Of a stretch of DNA of 64,000 nt, positions 35,595-47,159 are shown in pieces. This DNA is from Druceiella hillmani. Lineage: Eukaryota > Arthropoda > Insecta > Lepidoptera > Hepialidae. The stretch lies in contig JAYKKI010000090.1 in the NCBI GenBank assembly GCA_039881145.1, positions 6,235,501-6,299,500 of the forward strand. Reading direction: 5' to 3'. The notes below the pieces were generated by a model. That model was not told where the DNA came from, did no database searches, and saw only the letters and a list, made by a program, of their open reading frames with translations. The translations under genes were made by a program, and so were the position numbers. How positions within the stretch are numbered: the first letter of the stretch is position 1; every line of letters starts with the position of its first letter.

Positions 35595-36022
35595 TATAAA
35601 TAAGATACTATAAACACTTAGTATCACACCTTATGATTACATATACGTGACTCCGAATAGCTCTAATTTTTTACAATTAATAATGATTATACCAACAAAT
35701 TTTACTAACAGCACCTCATTAGTAGTCGAAATCATTAACGAGCATCACAACGAGTCCTTCGTAATTTGGAAAATGCAATTTTATTTTCTTTATTTTTATT
35801 TTATTTTAAATAAATAAGATACTATAAACACTTAGTATCAGACTTTATGCTTACATATACGTGATTTCGAATAGCTCTAATTTTTTACAATTAATAATGA
35901 TTATGCCAACAAATTTTACTAACAGCACCTCATTAGTAGTCGAAATCATTAATTAGCTTCACAACGAGTCCTTCGTAAGATGGAAAATGCATTTTTATTT
36001 TCTTTATTTTTATTTTATTTTA
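35595..36022 (+). repeat. 214-bp tandem duplication, 2 units
   Basis: 'taagatactataaacactta' starts at 35601 and 35815. Both units continue through 'cgaatagctctaatttttta', 'aacagcacctcattagtag' and 'acaacgagtccttcgtaa' to a T-rich end, with about a dozen scattered differences. Confidence 0.93.
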
Positions 36023-36029
36023 TATAAAA

Positions 36030-37145
36030 CAAAATTTCACTTTAAAAAAGAAATAAATTTATAAAAGAAATAAATGTACGTATTAAAATATTATACAAGA
36101 TACTACTTTGTAACTCGTTCCTTGTTCTCGAGTTTCTATTACTTTGTTATATGACTTTCGGAACTAAACAATCTGTTGCCAATGTTCGATATAATTCAGT
36201 TGAATAATTAGATTGCAAGATATGGTTCAAGTAAACCTTCTTAGTGTTTATTTCATCTAATGTAATGTTGACAATTTTATATTATATTTTTTTTATTTAT
36301 ATTGAATTTGTATTGAAGTTTAATTTTCTAGTAAGTCTGTGACCTTTCCATCTGAACTGTAATCCAAATTATAACAATGAGAGATTCGAAGATTTGTCTG
36401 TTCACGCCCTTGGGTTATACTCCAAAATCTACTGATTACCTCCATTTCTTGTAAAAAATCCTATATGGTCTAAGTAATCTGGATTTTAACACCAAGAAAA
36501 TATCCTCAATAAATATCTTCAAAGATCGATGGAAAAAGTCCTATCTCTCCTAAGCCCATGTCTTTCTGCATTTTTGCTCTTCCTTCTTCCAAGAAAATAA
36601 TACTTGTATTCTAATTTTTTTAACATATCATATCAATATTCCTGTTCAATATTTTTTACGTTTAACTTCATTTTAATTCTTTTCTATGTACATCTTATAC
36701 TTTATCTTGTAACACCTTTTACGGTCTACCATACAACCAATTCTTCAAAACTTGTTATTGTTTGGCTGGAAGAGATAGCTTCTGTGTTAAAGAGTTCCCT
36801 ATATGAACTATACAATAAGCTGCCAGAGAACTTAATAAATGAATAAAAAATTCACGTTTTTCAGTAAACGTTGGAGAGATGCAGTGACTATCCATACTAT
36901 TTTTGGGCAAAAGGCTTTCACTGCACCATGGTGTTGACCATATAACTGCATTCTGTATAAAGTATTCCATTATCACAAATACTAGAAGTAATTAGATTTG
37001 TAACGTGATCTTTGCTAGTATATGGTCATTGTGTTATAATGGTGAGTGTGTTAATTTATGGGTACAAACTAGAATAAATATCCAAAACCCAAAACACAAA
37101 GCTGCTTCACCATATACGTTTTAGTATTGTAATGAGATATGTGAT
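36030..37145. other. Spacer with a possible tiny LINE-like fragment
   Basis: At 36795-36846 one frame reads LYELYNKLPENLINE before a stop. It resembles the 'K.YN.LP..I' segment near the C-terminus of many LINE proteins. It is too short to assign. Nothing else is recognised. Confidence 0.3.
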
Positions 37146-37149
37146 ATCT

Positions 37150-37290
37150 GTAATATAGTATCTGTAGTATATACAGGTTGTAACAAAGAACGAATCTATT
37201 ATTTATACAGGTGATTCCGTGAGCCAAACTGATTAGGAAATGTTAAGGAACCATTCTTGTGAAATGTTAAGGAACCATGTTGAGGAAAAT
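37150..37290 (+). repeat. Fragment of the 1.8-2.3-kb repeat family plus a small duplication
   Basis: 'ggttgtaacaaagaacg', 'tctattatttatacaggtg' resembles 1885-1915. It is followed by two copies of 'gaaatgttaaggaaccat' at 37237 and 37261. Confidence 0.6.
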
Positions 37291-37773
37291 TCTCAACGGT
37301 TTTTTGAATAAATTACGGTAGAAAGCGGAAAATATTTTATTCTTCACATAATAACGCTTCAAATAGGATAATAATGGACAAATTATTTTGTTACATCTGT
37401 ATTTTGAATATATAAGACGAAACGTAAGCAGACAAATTGATGAACTATCATGGGATGTCTCACGAAGATGGGGTTTTTGCGGACAAAAAGGAAGTATGTT
37501 GAAGCATAAATACATTGTGATTATTATTAAGGGTACCTTCATAAAAAGCGAAATAACAAAAATACATAGGTAAAGAAAAATATGGCACAAAAATATATTA
37601 CATTACGAATGGTATAATGAATGAATTTTATAGGTAAGATCTGCTGTACAAACTGACATTTGAGAATCCGACACGGACTCCACGATATTCAATTACATTA
37701 CTTTGTCTGCTTGGATACTGGCGCAATGATAACCCTGTTAATTACGAGAAGAACTCGCGGTAGGAGGGTTTTT

Positions 37774-37814
37774 TTATATACTTAAGTGTGTATCGAACAC
37801 ACTTAAGTATATAA
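37774..37814. repeat. Perfect 41-bp hairpin (18-bp arms, 5-nt loop)
   Basis: 'ttatatacttaagtgtgt', loop 'atcga', 'acacacttaagtatataa'. The arms match without error. It lies just after a T-run. This could be a small transposon footprint or a cruciform-forming site. Confidence 0.9.
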
Positions 37815-38140
37815 ACATTTTTAAACATTTAAGGAAAATATATGTATATTCTCTAGCACATATATAATTTTTCACAGATACAAAATTATCATGAATTTTT
37901 CAAAATCTATGAGATGTATCTATATATTTACATAAGCTTCTAGAAACCCTATTATTCGCCCAATTTTAAGTTTGGTAGTTCAAGAAATAAGGGCGGAGGG
38001 AGAGGGTGTAGCGTAAATATTTTCTTGAATTATTTTCAATATGTACCTGCATCTCAAAATTATAAAACTGATACTCAAAATTATAAAACTTATTTTTGAG
38101 ATCCTTATAGCTTTTTCAAATGATACACTTCACAACACAG

Positions 38141-38480
38141 AAGTAGAGAAATGAATTTTAAAAGAGAAACAGATCAGTGAAACGATTAGAGAGGAGTGCG
38201 AAGTGAATGAAGTCCTGAGTAGCCCACACCCGCTCTAGGCAATTATTTAAAAATAATATTTGTTTAAATGGTCGTTTCGCTCAGGATTTGACACTGAAAC
38301 GTGCTTTAGTTCTAAGTTTGTTGTCTTGCCTGGAACGCAACAGATGAACGACGAATTTCCTCAAATTACAAGCGGCATGAAATGTTACCAATATGGCAGT
38401 ACTTTGGTAGTTTATTATTGTCATAATTCAGTTTATATTTAGAAGGAGATTTTGGAGTATTACATTTAGGACAATTACAT
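38141..38480 (+). repeat. Dispersed repeat, direct copy of an inverted pair
   Basis: Matches the reverse complement of about 40590-40893: 'aaacagatcagtgaaacgat', 'ggatttgacactgaaacg', 'aagtttgttgtcttgcctgg', 'gtttattattgtcat'. It carries an extra 22-23 bp ('gcccacacccgctctagg') near 38220. The shared frame GFDTETCFSSKFVVLPGTQQ looks protein-like, but base changes between the copies mostly alter residues, so it is not under protein-level selection. Confidence 0.85.
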
Positions 38481-38484
38481 GAAG

Positions 38485-40540
38485 TAGGAGAAAATATACT
38501 TAATTCCCCCTCTAAAGTTGTCATATAAATATTCTTAAGTACTGCCTATTTAGGGATATGCGGATTAACTTCTTTATTTAATAAACCAACTTTCAAAGAA
38601 GATAGGCGAATATCGGCATAGCGCTGGGCCCAGTCGCTAAAGGAATAAAAACTAAATAATAAGCTAAATAAAATAATAATAATAAATTACATTTTTATAC
38701 GGTGAAAATCAGAAAAATAAATTACTCAAAACTTTGATTTAAATCTTCTATAGAAATGTAAGAATTCTAGAACTATTGTTAAGAAAATCAGGTTATTTTT
38801 CATGATATTTCGAAACGATACTTCTACTGAAATCTTTAAAGTGAGATGAAACAAAGTGTGTCTCATTGTATATCCCCCATACATAGATATAAAATACTAA
38901 TCCACGAAATTTGCAAGACCGTCGTCGGAAAAATTTACGTAAAACTCGATGAGAGTGAGGGACATTTATTTAGACAATACAGACGAATGTCAATGTCAGT
39001 GACAGTTTATATTTAATTAATTTAGGTAATGGCTATAAATTAAAAACCCAATCCGTATCGATTATTTTTTTATCGTTCAAAAAATGTCTTATGTACTTCG
39101 TCACATTTTTATTGCTTTTTTAATGCTTATTAACTATTTTATATTATAAACAATATTTGCGCGTTTATGAAGATAGCGTCTTCAGAACTACTCACAATTA
39201 ATCATAAAACAGATCAAATCATGGTGACAGGTTCCTTATGATATTTTTACTTTTTTTAAGCGATTAATATTTAATTTCAATATTTTATACATTTCCGTCC
39301 TCTTAACATACAAATTTTAACTATAGTGAGGAGTAAAATAATTATCTGAATATCTGCTAAGATATAAAAATCCCCGGGGCGGTATTCCATAGTATGCCAA
39401 GCACTATTTTATCATAGAAATATTTTAATAAAGGACGATAATACAGACCGTATCAATCCGTAAGGCATATTTTCACACACATGATTCGTTATTATTCTGA
39501 ACAATGAAAAGAAATAAAAAATTAAAATTTTGGGAAAACATTTTTTTTAATAAATTCTTTTTTTTAACTTTTAAAACTTTTTTACAACAAAAAGCGTCAT
39601 GCTAACACCGCGAATATTTGGTTGATTTGTTAGTGATATTTAATTAAGAAAAAGGGTTGTGAGATAGTTTTTAAAATTTTATTTAAAAAAAACTTAAAGA
39701 ATAGTTACAAATTTCAATCAGGTCAATTATGTAATTACGAGGTATATAGAATATAATTTGTCAGACCTGACTTTTAGCATTTATTGTTGTGCAGTGCGGC
39801 GCAAATTACGAGATAGTAGTCTGGGCAATTTAATTAACCCATGAATTAACTTTTTAAATATAACATGTTCCATCACTTTTAAAATTGAAATTAATATCAG
39901 CGCATAGATTTTCGCGCGCGGGAATAGTTTTTTTAGCATTTATTCGTATATTCATTACCCTACTCTTGTAAACAATAGTATAACTATATATAGCCTATCT
40001 TTTAAGCTGGAATATATACTACTTAAATACAAAATTCTACTAAAATATAATAAGTTTTGTTAACTTGAAATATGAACAAACAAACCTAAAATATTTCACT
40101 TTTATTATTTGGCAGGGATTTTCTTTTAAATATGTTGAATCTTAGCGTTGGAAACGGCTAAGTAGTTTGAGATGCACAAGAAAATCGAAGAAATGGTGTA
40201 AAAAGGATTAAGTGTCATGAACATATTATTTAGTTGTTAAATATATAAATATCAAATCGAGATCATTGTTAACATGTTCACTGTCTTATCCTCAACAGAT
40301 CATATTTTTGATTACCAAAAAAACATAAACCCTATTCCGTAAAAATTCATCTCTATTATACAGGCTATATATATTCCAAATTTCACGGAAATCGGAGAGT
40401 ATTTGAGGCACAGCTCACTTCCGCATTTATATTTATAATAGTTCTTAACACTATGATACTAAGAGATAAATGAAAAAGTATCGATACAATTGAGTATCGA
40501 GTACATTTCTTTATATACCGGTATTTTGTACTCGATGCCT
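38485..40540. other. AT-rich spacer between the inverted repeat copies
   Basis: No supported gene. 'cagtgcggcgcaaattac' near 39790 and 'tttcgcgcgcgggaatag' near 39910 are brief GC-richer spots. Confidence 0.4.
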
Positions 40541-40589
40541 CCCAGTCGATGATTTCCCTGAATTTAATATTTTACAGCAAGTATCGTAT

Positions 40590-40893
40590 CGAACTTTCTC
40601 AAAAAATTCTGTCCTTAATGTGATATTCCAAAATCTTCTTTTGACTGTAAGCTGAATGATGACAATATAATAAACTACTAAAGTATTGAGAAAATTCATG
40701 GTTCATCTGTTGCATTCCAGGCAAGACAACAAACTTAGCACTAAAGTACGTTTCAGTGTCAAATCCCGAGCAAAACCACAATTTAACCAAATATTATTTT
40801 TAAATAATTCAGTACTTTAGTCACTTCGCTCTCCACTCTAATCGTTTCACTGATCTGTTTCTCGTTTAACTTTCATTTCTCTACGTCAGTTTT
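40590..40893 (-). repeat. Dispersed repeat, inverted copy
   Basis: Partner of 38141-38480 on the other strand. Its inner edge runs straight into the palindrome that starts at about 40877. Homology between the two copies ends at 'tttctctac', where the palindrome begins. Confidence 0.85.
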
Positions 40894-41055
40894 CATCTTG
40901 ATCTAAATGAAAACTTTGATTAATTAAATTTTTATCCTATTCCTTTATAATTAATACTTTTATGATTTGTATTAAATTCTTTATTTACCTATAATTTGTG
41001 TTGTAGAGTGTTCATAAAATGTTTGAAGGCTAAAGGTTGATAGAACATGATAAAG
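40877..41055 (+). repeat. Left arm (179 bp) of a large palindrome, uninterrupted
   Basis: Runs from 'ttctctacgtcagttttcat' through 'ttaatacttttatgatttg' to 'ggttgatagaacatgataa'. The reverse complement of 41219-41757 matches it along its whole length once a 360-bp Helitron is removed from that arm; both arms are then 179 bp. This arm therefore preserves the empty insertion site 'ttatga|tttgtatt'. Confidence 0.93.
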
Positions 41056-41218
41056 CAGTTTTGTTGTAATACCAGCTGTGCCGACGCTTGTACTAACAAA
41101 ACTGTTAAAAGATTTCAAAATTTTCTTCTGACGATGATACATTGGTGACCGTTTGTTATTTATGGTAAATTTATACTAATCTGTGATGATCGTGTAAATG
41201 AGTAATATTTTTTATTAC
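41056..41218. repeat. Loop of the large palindrome
   Basis: About 163 bp of non-repeated DNA between the arms ('ccagctgtgccgacgcttg'). No open frame. Confidence 0.7.
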
Positions 41219-41757
41219 CTTTATGATGTTCTATCAACCTTTAGCCTTCAACAATTTTGCGAACACTCTACAACACAAATTATAGGTAAATCAGGAATTT
41301 AATACAAACTAGCGTGACCCGTGCGAAGTCTTCGCATTATTTATTCCATTATAAAGCTCAGATGACAGATCAAACAAATATTTTACTAAAATTGACATAT
41401 AGAGTGGATTTGAAATTAAACAAAAATGTTACCGACCGTCAATCATATTGACGTTGAGCTGTTAGATGGCAGCATTGCTGTTTTGTGTATATAATTTTAA
41501 TAATTAATTAATTTGCAAAAACAATAGCAATAATAAACTTTTTAGTTGTGGATGCCGGTAGAGCAAGCAATTATCTATAAAATGATATATAATTTATGTG
41601 GATTAGTTGTGAGGTTTTTTCTAAAAAGGGAGAGTAACATCTTAACCATAGCGTATTAATATCATCGATCATAAAAGTATTAACTATACAGGAATAAGAT
41701 AAAAATTTTATAAATCAAGGTTTTCATTTAGACCAAGATGAAAACTGACGTAGAGAA
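41219..41757 (-). repeat. Right arm of the large palindrome, interrupted by a Helitron
   Basis: Composed of 41219-41308 and 41669-41757, together 179 bp, inverted relative to 40877-41055 at about 90% identity by eye, with the Helitron at 41309-41668 between them. Arms plus loop make a fold-back or MITE-like structure. A target duplication was not identified. Confidence 0.93.
41309..41668 (-). mobile_element. Non-autonomous Helitron, copy 2 (360 bp), inside the palindrome
   Basis: Inverted copy of 19803-20213. Read on the minus strand, it starts TC ('tcgatgatattaatacgc') after an A and ends CTAG before a T, with the same 'tgcgaag.cttcgca' hairpin. It lacks 51 bp present in copy 1. The missing block is bounded by the triplet 'ctc', so a deletion between short direct repeats is the simple explanation. 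The length difference (411 against 360) is exactly 51. Confidence 0.93.
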
Positions 41758-41989
41758 GTGATGTTCGTTGGTTTGGAATTTGGTATAAGAAAAGTTATAA
41801 GGAAATTTTGTACTTTTTTATTTTTTTTTCTCAGAACTATATGAACATAACATTTACTAAAAACGCTAATAGATAGCTATGGCAGTACCATATCGTTATA
41901 TATCTATCAGCATAAAGTTTACTAAAAAGGCTAATAGATGGCGTTAGCAGTATCAATTTAGTAATATTCTTTAAAATCAAGGGTTTTTT

Positions 41990-42180
41990 ATATCTGGAAT
42001 ATCCAGATGAAAAGTCTATCTATATGTTGCTCGAGGGTATGAGCTATTACTATACGAAATTTTATCAAAAGTACAGTAGATTTTGCGTGATTGAAGACTA
42101 AATCAACATACAGACAGACAAAAATTCTAGAAGCAAGTTTTCTGGCTTTTACTATCATTCTGTGCGCTAAATCAATCACT
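41990..42180. other. Repeat-like patch with a short minus-strand frame
   Basis: 'atcaacatacagacagac' followed by 'aaaaattctagaagc' resembles the ends of dispersed insect repeats. The 63-codon minus frame over it (41988-42179) is unrecognised and judged a by-product. Confidence 0.4.
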
Positions 42181-42639
42181 CTTTTTAAAATATTTTCCGC
42201 GTACAGAAGTCACTCTGTTACAATTTGATTAAATGAATTGTGTCCTTTATTATGGATTGTAGCCTTTTGTTGGTTATAAATAATTTGAATGCTACTTAAT
42301 GTAATATGCGCTCATTGAAATTCAGTAAAAGACATCTGATTTCTTTAGAAAATGCTACGCTATTATTCCAAAATAATTTTGAGTGACTGTCCAAGAAATG
42401 TTCGATGGAAATCTTTCCCACAATTTTATAAATGCTTATTTTTGAATGATCTCGTGGTTATTTAAATAAATTGACGGCGCTTACAATCATTACAGATAGT
42501 GTTAGAAATTACAATGATTACAGATAATATTAGAAATTTACAATTTAACATTATTTTAGTTAAAAGAAAGTTGAATTAGGCTTCTTTCAATCTTCCATTG
42601 CAATGTGCGGAATAAATTGTAAAAAGACATGTTAAGCAC

Positions 42640-43260
42640 AAGTACAACTCACACACTAGTGGTGCGATAAAAGTTTGGGTATTTATAAACATATAATGTT
42701 ACGTAACATTTATGTTAAACTATTTACATTTTAATTCACAATTAAATGAAACTACGTGATGTAGTATTATTTCTACTATCTTTAATGATATAATGAATTT
42801 CTACAAAATTAACGCCAAATATATTCAATACATTTTAATTTTAAGAACGTAAATATATTGCCTACTATATCTTATACAGGTGCATATTAAAAAAAATATA
42901 GTTCCACAAAGAATTAGTCATCATTGATTTTTGGATTTTTCCGTTCACTTATGCTATCAAATTTCCCGTTATGCTGACTTTCAAGATTTTTAGGTTAGTC
43001 GGAAGTACACTATAGGTTTTAATAAATGACAAAAATTATTGTAGGGGACAATTTTGTTTGTGAACCAAACAATTTTCAATTTTTACAGCAATTTAAGGCC
43101 TCAGTATGCGACATTAATTTCAATTTAATATCTCAAGCCGTTTCTGAAAATAACTTTGATATACAGACCCATGGACGAAAAAGCAATAGGGTGATTTTAT
43201 AAGGGAAACCCTTATAAAATTACTTCATTGCTCTTTGGTTTTTTAAGGAACATAACCCAA
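42640..43260 (+). repeat. Family A repeat, long copy interrupted by a fold-back element
   Basis: Follows the order of the copy at 61280-61965: 'agtacaactcacacactag' (head), 'taagaacgtaaatatattgc', 'cttatacaggtgcatatt', 'ggttagtcggaagtacac', 'ctcaagccgtttctgaa', 'gatatacagaccc'. A 93-bp element with 11-bp flanking repeats interrupts it at 42737-42829. A perfect hairpin (12-bp arms) lies at 43194-43220. Confidence 0.8.
42737..42829 (-). mobile_element. Fold-back element family F, collapsed copy (93 bp)
   Basis: Flanked by 'acattttaatt' at 42726-42736 and 42830-42840. The related repeat at 61.37 kb has no insertion at this place, so an empty site is known. Read on the minus strand, it starts 'attgaatatatttggcg' and ends 'tttcatttaattgtg', like the copies at 49.4 and 60.7 kb, but it keeps only one arm of the internal palindrome. 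Confidence 0.85.
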
Positions 43261-43334
43261 AAAATATACCTAATATAACTTTCAGGAAAAGTGTCAGTAC
43301 CCCGGGTGTATCGACATATTTTATTCAATATTTT

Positions 43335-43338
<4 letters not shown>

Positions 43339-43400
<62 letters not shown>
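43339..43400. repeat. (TA)n microsatellite
   Basis: About 31 uninterrupted TA units. Confidence 0.97.
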
Positions 43401-43401
<1 letters not shown>

Positions 43402-43404
43402 ATT

Positions 43405-44700
43405 CAACGTCTTGTCCTTAGATACTATGTAGAATACTAGTTTAATGTAAATATCATTATCCAAAACGTTTAGCATGTACGTAAGGTTTTATCTTGGTTA
43501 GAATACGCTAGTTACAGTTTCAGATAGAGAGCCTTCAGTGCCTTGTAAGATGGGTTCAAGTAAATGCCAAATTTTCGAGTTACATATAACTTTAAACCAT
43601 AAAGCTGAACTAAACATTGGACAATTTAAACTTGGCAATGTTTTAGCTAAATACAGGTGTAACTAATTAGGGATCGCCTCACTAGACTAGCTGATTTCTT
43701 GGCTGCAATAATTATTTAACAATGCTTGGTAATTATTATTTATATGAACGCATTAAAAAGTTTGTAATATCAATTTTATTATAAAACAGACACGTATCGA
43801 AAGTTCGATAAGTTTACCTAGTAATGTGCATCGCCTTGAAGCTAAGAATTTTTTTTATTAACGTCTTCGCTAAAATTTTGATCAAAATTTTAATACAATT
43901 TTAGGAAGTGATTTTAACCCTGGTTCTTTTCAATTTATTCTGTCTACGTAGAATAATTTTTACATTACCGTGACATCAAACATTTTAAATATATAGTGGG
44001 ATCGAGTAAATGATCAAACTGATCAAATGAATGTAGGAAATGACAATTGTTTTTCGACTTAATTAATCTTATAAATGAAACAATTGAACCAATGTACGCA
44101 ATTAAGTGGTTATTAGAAGGTAATGCTAATAATATTTTAAGAACACGTTCAACTAAGTGTATATAAATTAAATATCTACACTCTCAAAAGTAAAACCTTG
44201 TAATTAATTTTTTGGTGATTTTCAGTTTTATATAAATTCTTGTAGTTCAGTTTTTGTCGATACAAAACTTTCTAATTATCATATCTGTAATCGTTTTTTA
44301 ATAATGCAAATTCAGTATTCTTGTTTTTCGAGATATATATATTTATATATATATATATAAATTATTCATACAAATATGATTTTTATGCCAATCGAAACTT
44401 ATTTGTATAAATCATTGTGGCATTAATTTTAGCCTTAAATTACTATTTTTAGAAACTTCTACATGCTCTATCAATGATAACACGTAATACCAGTTCACGT
44501 CACATTACTTTCCCTGAATATTAAGTCAGTTAATTTATGACATTAAAAATTAGTAAAGTCTAAAAATAATTTCGTTGTTTCATTATCATGGTTGTTTCTT
44601 TTTTCACACGCGATATTTTAAAGTTGAGGTTCACTGAGTTGGGTTACGGACCAGCTTCTAACTTTAAATGCTTGTAATAGTAAATTTAATGTTTCATTAG
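43405..44700. other. AT-rich spacer, no gene seen
   Basis: Contains a minor TA tract at 44333-44360. Nothing else recognised. Confidence 0.45.
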
Positions 44701-44703
44701 TTC

Positions 44704-44750
44704 AATGAAATATTTATCATACATTATATATGTATGATAAATATTTCATT
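44704..44750. repeat. Perfect 47-bp hairpin (21-bp arms, 5-nt loop)
   Basis: The arm at 44704-44724 ('aatgaaatatttatcatac' plus 'at') is exactly inverted at 44730-44750 around 'tatat'. It is followed by a partial third copy of the arm ('aaatatttatcataat') near 44762. Confidence 0.9.
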
Positions 44751-45390
44751 ATCATATTTTATAAATATTTATCATAATAATTTTGACATTGAGCATCTAA
44801 TAACAAAACGATTATGAGATCAAAACCTGCATTAATTTTGGCTACAAATCATTTTGAATATTTTGAGCGATTTAAGTTCTATAAAATTAAAGCGTTTTAA
44901 AATATTTCGGTACGTGTTTCAAACCGAAATTTAATAAGAAATATGAATATAAAATATTCTTTATTTGTATATTTTCAAAATTCAGGGAAAATTTGTTTAT
45001 GGTTGGTCAGAAAAGATTTTGAGAAAAGTGTGCCCGTCTAAACCACTTTTCGTAGATTTGTTTTTACCTTTGATTAAAAAAATTCTCTAAAATTTTATTT
45101 CAATAAAGTTTTTGTTATTTTTAACGTATTTTATTTATAAATTATTATATTATATGAACAACAAATTTCGAGAGAAAAAATATTACGATGTTACGAAACG
45201 ATCTCATATCTTCTGTACATATATGATTCTGTACACAATTTTGTAATATAATTAATATTTGATAAATAATATAAAAAAATTACATTTAATGAACATTTTT
45301 TATTATTAAAATACTTTTATTTGGAAATGACAACTAATTAGGGTCATGAGTTGTCCTTATAAACAAGTAATTGTATGTTTAAACCAAGAG

Positions 45391-45445
45391 CATTTTTGCC
45401 GCTTTAGAATATATAATGAATTAATATTCTAAAGCGACAAAAATG
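45391..45445. repeat. 55-bp hairpin (22-bp arms, one mismatch)
   Basis: 'catttttgccgctttagaat' and its inverted partner 'attctaaagcgacaaaaatg' flank an 11-nt AT loop. Confidence 0.88.
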
Positions 45446-45449
45446 TTAA

Positions 45450-46302
45450 TTATTATTGAATTAAAAATATATTTTTTATATTCTCGGAAAGGATTTAAAT
45501 TTTCTTCGGATAATTTCGTAAATAGTCTCGTAAAAGATTTTTCTACGTTAAATACATATTTCAAAACTCAAGTTGATAATATATCTTTATCAATATTGTA
45601 AAACAGTGCCATGTATTAGTATTTTGTTAAAGATAACGATCCAGGTACGCCTTTATAACTGGAGCTAAATATTAAAATGAAAAGGCTAAAAAATATCTAA
45701 ATGTGTTAATGTGTTAAATCTGATAGTCTGGTAAAGCTAGGCTCACCTTTTATTTCTCATACAAAAGTGAATAAAAAAAGTTAACTTAAATGATAATTGG
45801 AAGTTTATTATACTCATGAAATATTGAATATTAGTCACATTATATATAATTCTTAGATTTATACTGTATAAGTTGATACAACATACATCTTGTTCACGTT
45901 TTGCATTACATCAAGTTTATAATATATTACAAAAGTCTATAATCAATAGTACAAGAGTTACTGAAGTATTTATACTATAATTATAGTTCAAGGGACAGAA
46001 AATTATTGTTTGAATACTTCTTGGAATGACTGAAACTGTTCTTGGAAACGAAATTAAATGTAAGACTTAACGACTTTTCCAATCTATTCAATACTACCCA
46101 CAATTATAAGCTCATTTATCAGTTCATTTTTTAAATAGTGATTGCCCATTGTAAAAATGTAATGTCGTGTTTATATTTAAAAATAGTACTATTTTATTTA
46201 AAGTAAATGTGTCAATACTAAAAAAAATAAATTTAACACTATTATGTAGTTTCATAATATATGAGCAATCAACGAAAAAGTGCACACACATACGTATCTA
46301 AT

Positions 46303-46350
<48 letters not shown>

Positions 46351-47155
46351 CAGAAATCAAGAAACTCAAAATTTTGGATAACGAATCGGCTAATGCTTTA
46401 ACCCTGTTCTACTTTAATATTCTTCACTTAAATTAAAACTAAAAGCTTCAGAAAATGTAAAAAATAATTTAATATTAAGCATAAATAACAATAAGTTTAC
46501 ATAACTTGTATTATATACAGATTCCACATTTTAAGAAAATTTAAAGAGTTATATTATAAGCCAATACTTAATTTTTCGTTTTGTACTTTAGCTCTATTTG
46601 TGATTTATATATAGATATATTTTTATTAAATGTTATTTTAATTTTATATTTGATATTTTTCTTAAAAAAACCTATGGAAATTAAATTTATTCACGATGAT
46701 CGAAAATTTATTCAATCATTTATTAACCTACGGATTTCGCTTATGTGAAGGAGGTAAAAGTTTATTTGCAACTCTAATTAAATTATGAAGCATCCGAAAC
46801 AATAATAGTACCTAATATTTAACGAAAAATAAAAATATACTAAAACAACAAGTTCATTTTAATTTTATTTAAGTTACATTGTATCCGATTAAAAAATAAT
46901 TATATACCAAAATTTGATTCTTCGCCTAACGAATATTTTAATATTGTAATTCAGTGAATAGTTATATTATTAAATACCATAGGAGTAATATGTGAAAATT
47001 ATTTCGCAATAACTTGTTGCTTGTACGTAAATAGTCATTTCTGAAATATAATAACTTAGAATTCGGTTGAAACTGAGTTTGTAAAGTTATTCGTTTTAGA
47101 AAATGAATGACGTAAATCTGAATTGACACTTTGTTTAAAAAAAACTTAGTAGTTT
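45450..47155. other. AT-rich spacer, no gene seen
   Basis: Contains the TA tract listed separately. No gene or dispersed repeat recognised. Confidence 0.45.
46305..46348. repeat. (TA)n microsatellite
   Basis: About 22 TA units. Confidence 0.97.
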
Positions 47156-47159
47156 ATAT

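Noticed and set aside
41988..42179. LINE-like frame (IDLAHRMIVKARKLASRIFV)
   Set aside because: No reverse-transcriptase hallmark such as ETWTL or GRP..RW.DDI is present; the DNA looks like a repeat tail.
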